Source: JBGTLW01 sp041743835
Lineage (GTDB): Bacteria; Planctomycetota; Phycisphaerae; Phycisphaerales; Phycisphaeraceae
DNA: 6,351 bases
Assembly: GCA_041743835.1 (NCBI GenBank)
Contig: JBGTLW010000392.1
Coordinates: 1-6,351, forward strand
Direction: 5' to 3'
Shown: positions 5,402-6,351 of the stretch, piece by piece
Layout of the letters: the number at the start of each line of letters is the position of its first letter
Position numbering within the stretch: position 1 is the stretch's first letter
Notes under the pieces: model-generated
The model's database searches: none
What the model saw: only the letters and a program-made list of their open reading frames with translations
What the model was told of the DNA's origin: nothing
Program-made: the position numbers and the translations under genes

Positions 5402-6351
5402 ATGAAAGGCAACCACTTGAAGACGTATGCCTCCCCCCGTGAGATCGGTGTTGGTTTGATCGGTTACGGCGGCGTGCACAACATGGGCCGTACGCACCTC
5501 AAGGAGATGAAGCGTGCGGGGATGCGGCTGTCGGCCGTGTGCGAAATCGACGCCGAGCGCCTGAAGGCTGCGCAGCAGGATTTCCCCGGCATCGCGGCCT
5601 ACCGCGACCTCGATGAGATGCTCCGCAAGGCAGAGGTGGACCTCATCGCACACATCACCCCGCACAAGCTCCACTACCCGCTCGCCGCCAAGTGCGTGAG
5701 GGCGGGGAAGCACGTGGTCACCGAGAAGCCCTTCGTCATCAACACCGCTGAGGCGGACAAGCTGATCGCGCTGGCGAAGAAGCACCGCGTCATGGTCAGC
5801 ACCTACCACAACCGCCACTGGGACGGCTGGATCATGCGCGCCAGGCAGCAGATTGTCGAGCGTGGCGTCATCGGGGACGTGGTGCGTGTCGAGGCGCACA
5901 TGGGCCGGTACGGCAGGCCCGGGGCGCAGTGGCGGTCTAGCAAGTCCATGTCGGGCGGCATCCTCTACGACTGGGGCGTCCACCTCATCGAGTACGCGCT
6001 GCAGATCGTGCCCGCGCCGATCCAGAGCGTCGCGGGTTTTGCTCACAACGGGTACTGGGCGTCGCAACAACCCAAGGGCTACCCCTGGAAGAAAGACGCC
6101 AACGAGGACCACGCCGCGGCCATCGTCCGCTTCGCCAACGGCTGCTACCTGAATCTTTCGATCAGCACGCTGCGCGCCACGCCCGCGCCGTATCAGATCG
6201 AGTTCCACGGCACGAAGGGCTGCTACCTCATCAACTTCAAGGACGGCTGGACCACCCGCATCGCCAACGCGAAGCACGAGCTTGTCGAGAAGACCGGCAA
6301 GCACCCGGCCGGGAAGAGCCGCCTGTTCTACAAGAACGTCGCCGACTACCT
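5402..6351 (+). CDS. Gfo/Idh/MocA family NAD(P)-dependent oxidoreductase (cut by right edge)
   Basis: The first 316 codons of a sugar/inositol-type dehydrogenase; the gene continues past the window. The Rossmann fold opens with IGVGLIGYGGVHNMGRTH (15-32), holding the dinucleotide-binding GxGxxxxxG-type loop. VCEID (47-51) ends strand 2, where the acidic residue usually selects NAD over NADP. The family hallmark EKP is at 108-110 in HVVTEKPF. The second domain carries GGILYDWGVHLIEYAL (185-200), in which D190 and H194 correspond to the usual catalytic pair of the GG-x-D-x-G-x-H motif. Family members oxidise or reduce sugars, inositols and their derivatives in the cytoplasm; the substrate is not evident. 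Start ATG 5402 fits the family; an in-frame ATG at 5333 would add 23 residues, would contain the promoter candidate, and has no ribosome-binding site. No clear one precedes 5402 either. Confidence 0.92.
   Translation, partial: MKGNHLKTYASPREIGVGLIGYGGVHNMGRTHLKEMKRAGMRLSAVCEIDAERLKAAQQDFPGIAAYRDLDEMLRKAEVDLIAHITPHKLHYPLAAKCVRAGKHVVTEKPFVINTAEADKLIALAKKHRVMVSTYHNRHWDGWIMRARQQIVERGVIGDVVRVEAHMGRYGRPGAQWRSSKSMSGGILYDWGVHLIEYALQIVPAPIQSVAGFAHNGYWASQQPKGYPWKKDANEDHAAAIVRFANGCYLNLSISTLRATPAPYQIEFHGTKGCYLINFKDGWTTRIANAKHELVEKTGKHPAGKSRLFYKNVADY

Noticed and set aside
5297..6304. Antisense frame of 335 codons opposite the Gfo/Idh/MocA gene
   Set aside because: The plus strand encodes clear Rossmann and EKP motifs; the antisense product is Val/Asp/Arg/Leu-rich with no motif.

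Overview
GC-rich bacterial DNA with dense, mostly single-gene transcription units. The mix of genes (an M42 aminopeptidase, a secreted redoxin with a helical tail, an Ldh_2-type dehydrogenase, a lipoprotein of no recognised family and a Gfo/Idh/MocA oxidoreductase), together with scattered palindromic repeats and C-rich spacers, would fit a Planctomycetota genome, perhaps Phycisphaerae. That placement is inference from general character; there is no rRNA or marker gene here to confirm it.

Layout. (1) Positions 1-288, minus strand: the N-terminal 96 codons of a membrane protein that runs off the left edge. (2) 416-1486, plus: a complete M42-family metallo-aminopeptidase of 356 aa, divergent from gene 1 and possibly leaderless. 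(3) 1487-1640: the gap between two convergent genes, almost filled by a large interrupted hairpin (1508-1600), probably a two-way terminator or a palindromic mobile repeat. (4) 1641-2630, minus: a secreted thioredoxin/peroxiredoxin-fold protein with a CPTC motif and a long helical C-terminal half. (5) 2631-2881: a divergent intergenic region holding a C-rich 13-bp tandem repeat that is strongly G-rich on the minus strand. (6) 2882-3997, plus: an NAD(P)-dependent Ldh_2-family (malate/L-lactate type) dehydrogenase. (7) 4201-5178, plus: a 325-aa predicted lipoprotein of unknown function. (8) 5402 to the right edge, plus: the first 316 codons of a Gfo/Idh/MocA oxidoreductase.

The three plus-strand genes on the right are each separated by a copy of one repeat (4023-4096 and 5218-5293). 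It is a 26-bp inverted repeat in which each arm is itself a small perfect hairpin, so it looks like a paired-REP (BIME-like) element. Its position after each stop codon suggests the neighbours are transcribed separately rather than as one operon.

No phage, CRISPR, tRNA, rRNA, transposase or defence genes were seen, and the genes do not form an obvious shared pathway. The features most worth following up are the non-coding repeats, the unfamiliar lipoprotein and the unusual redoxin. I do not see a clear new multi-gene system.
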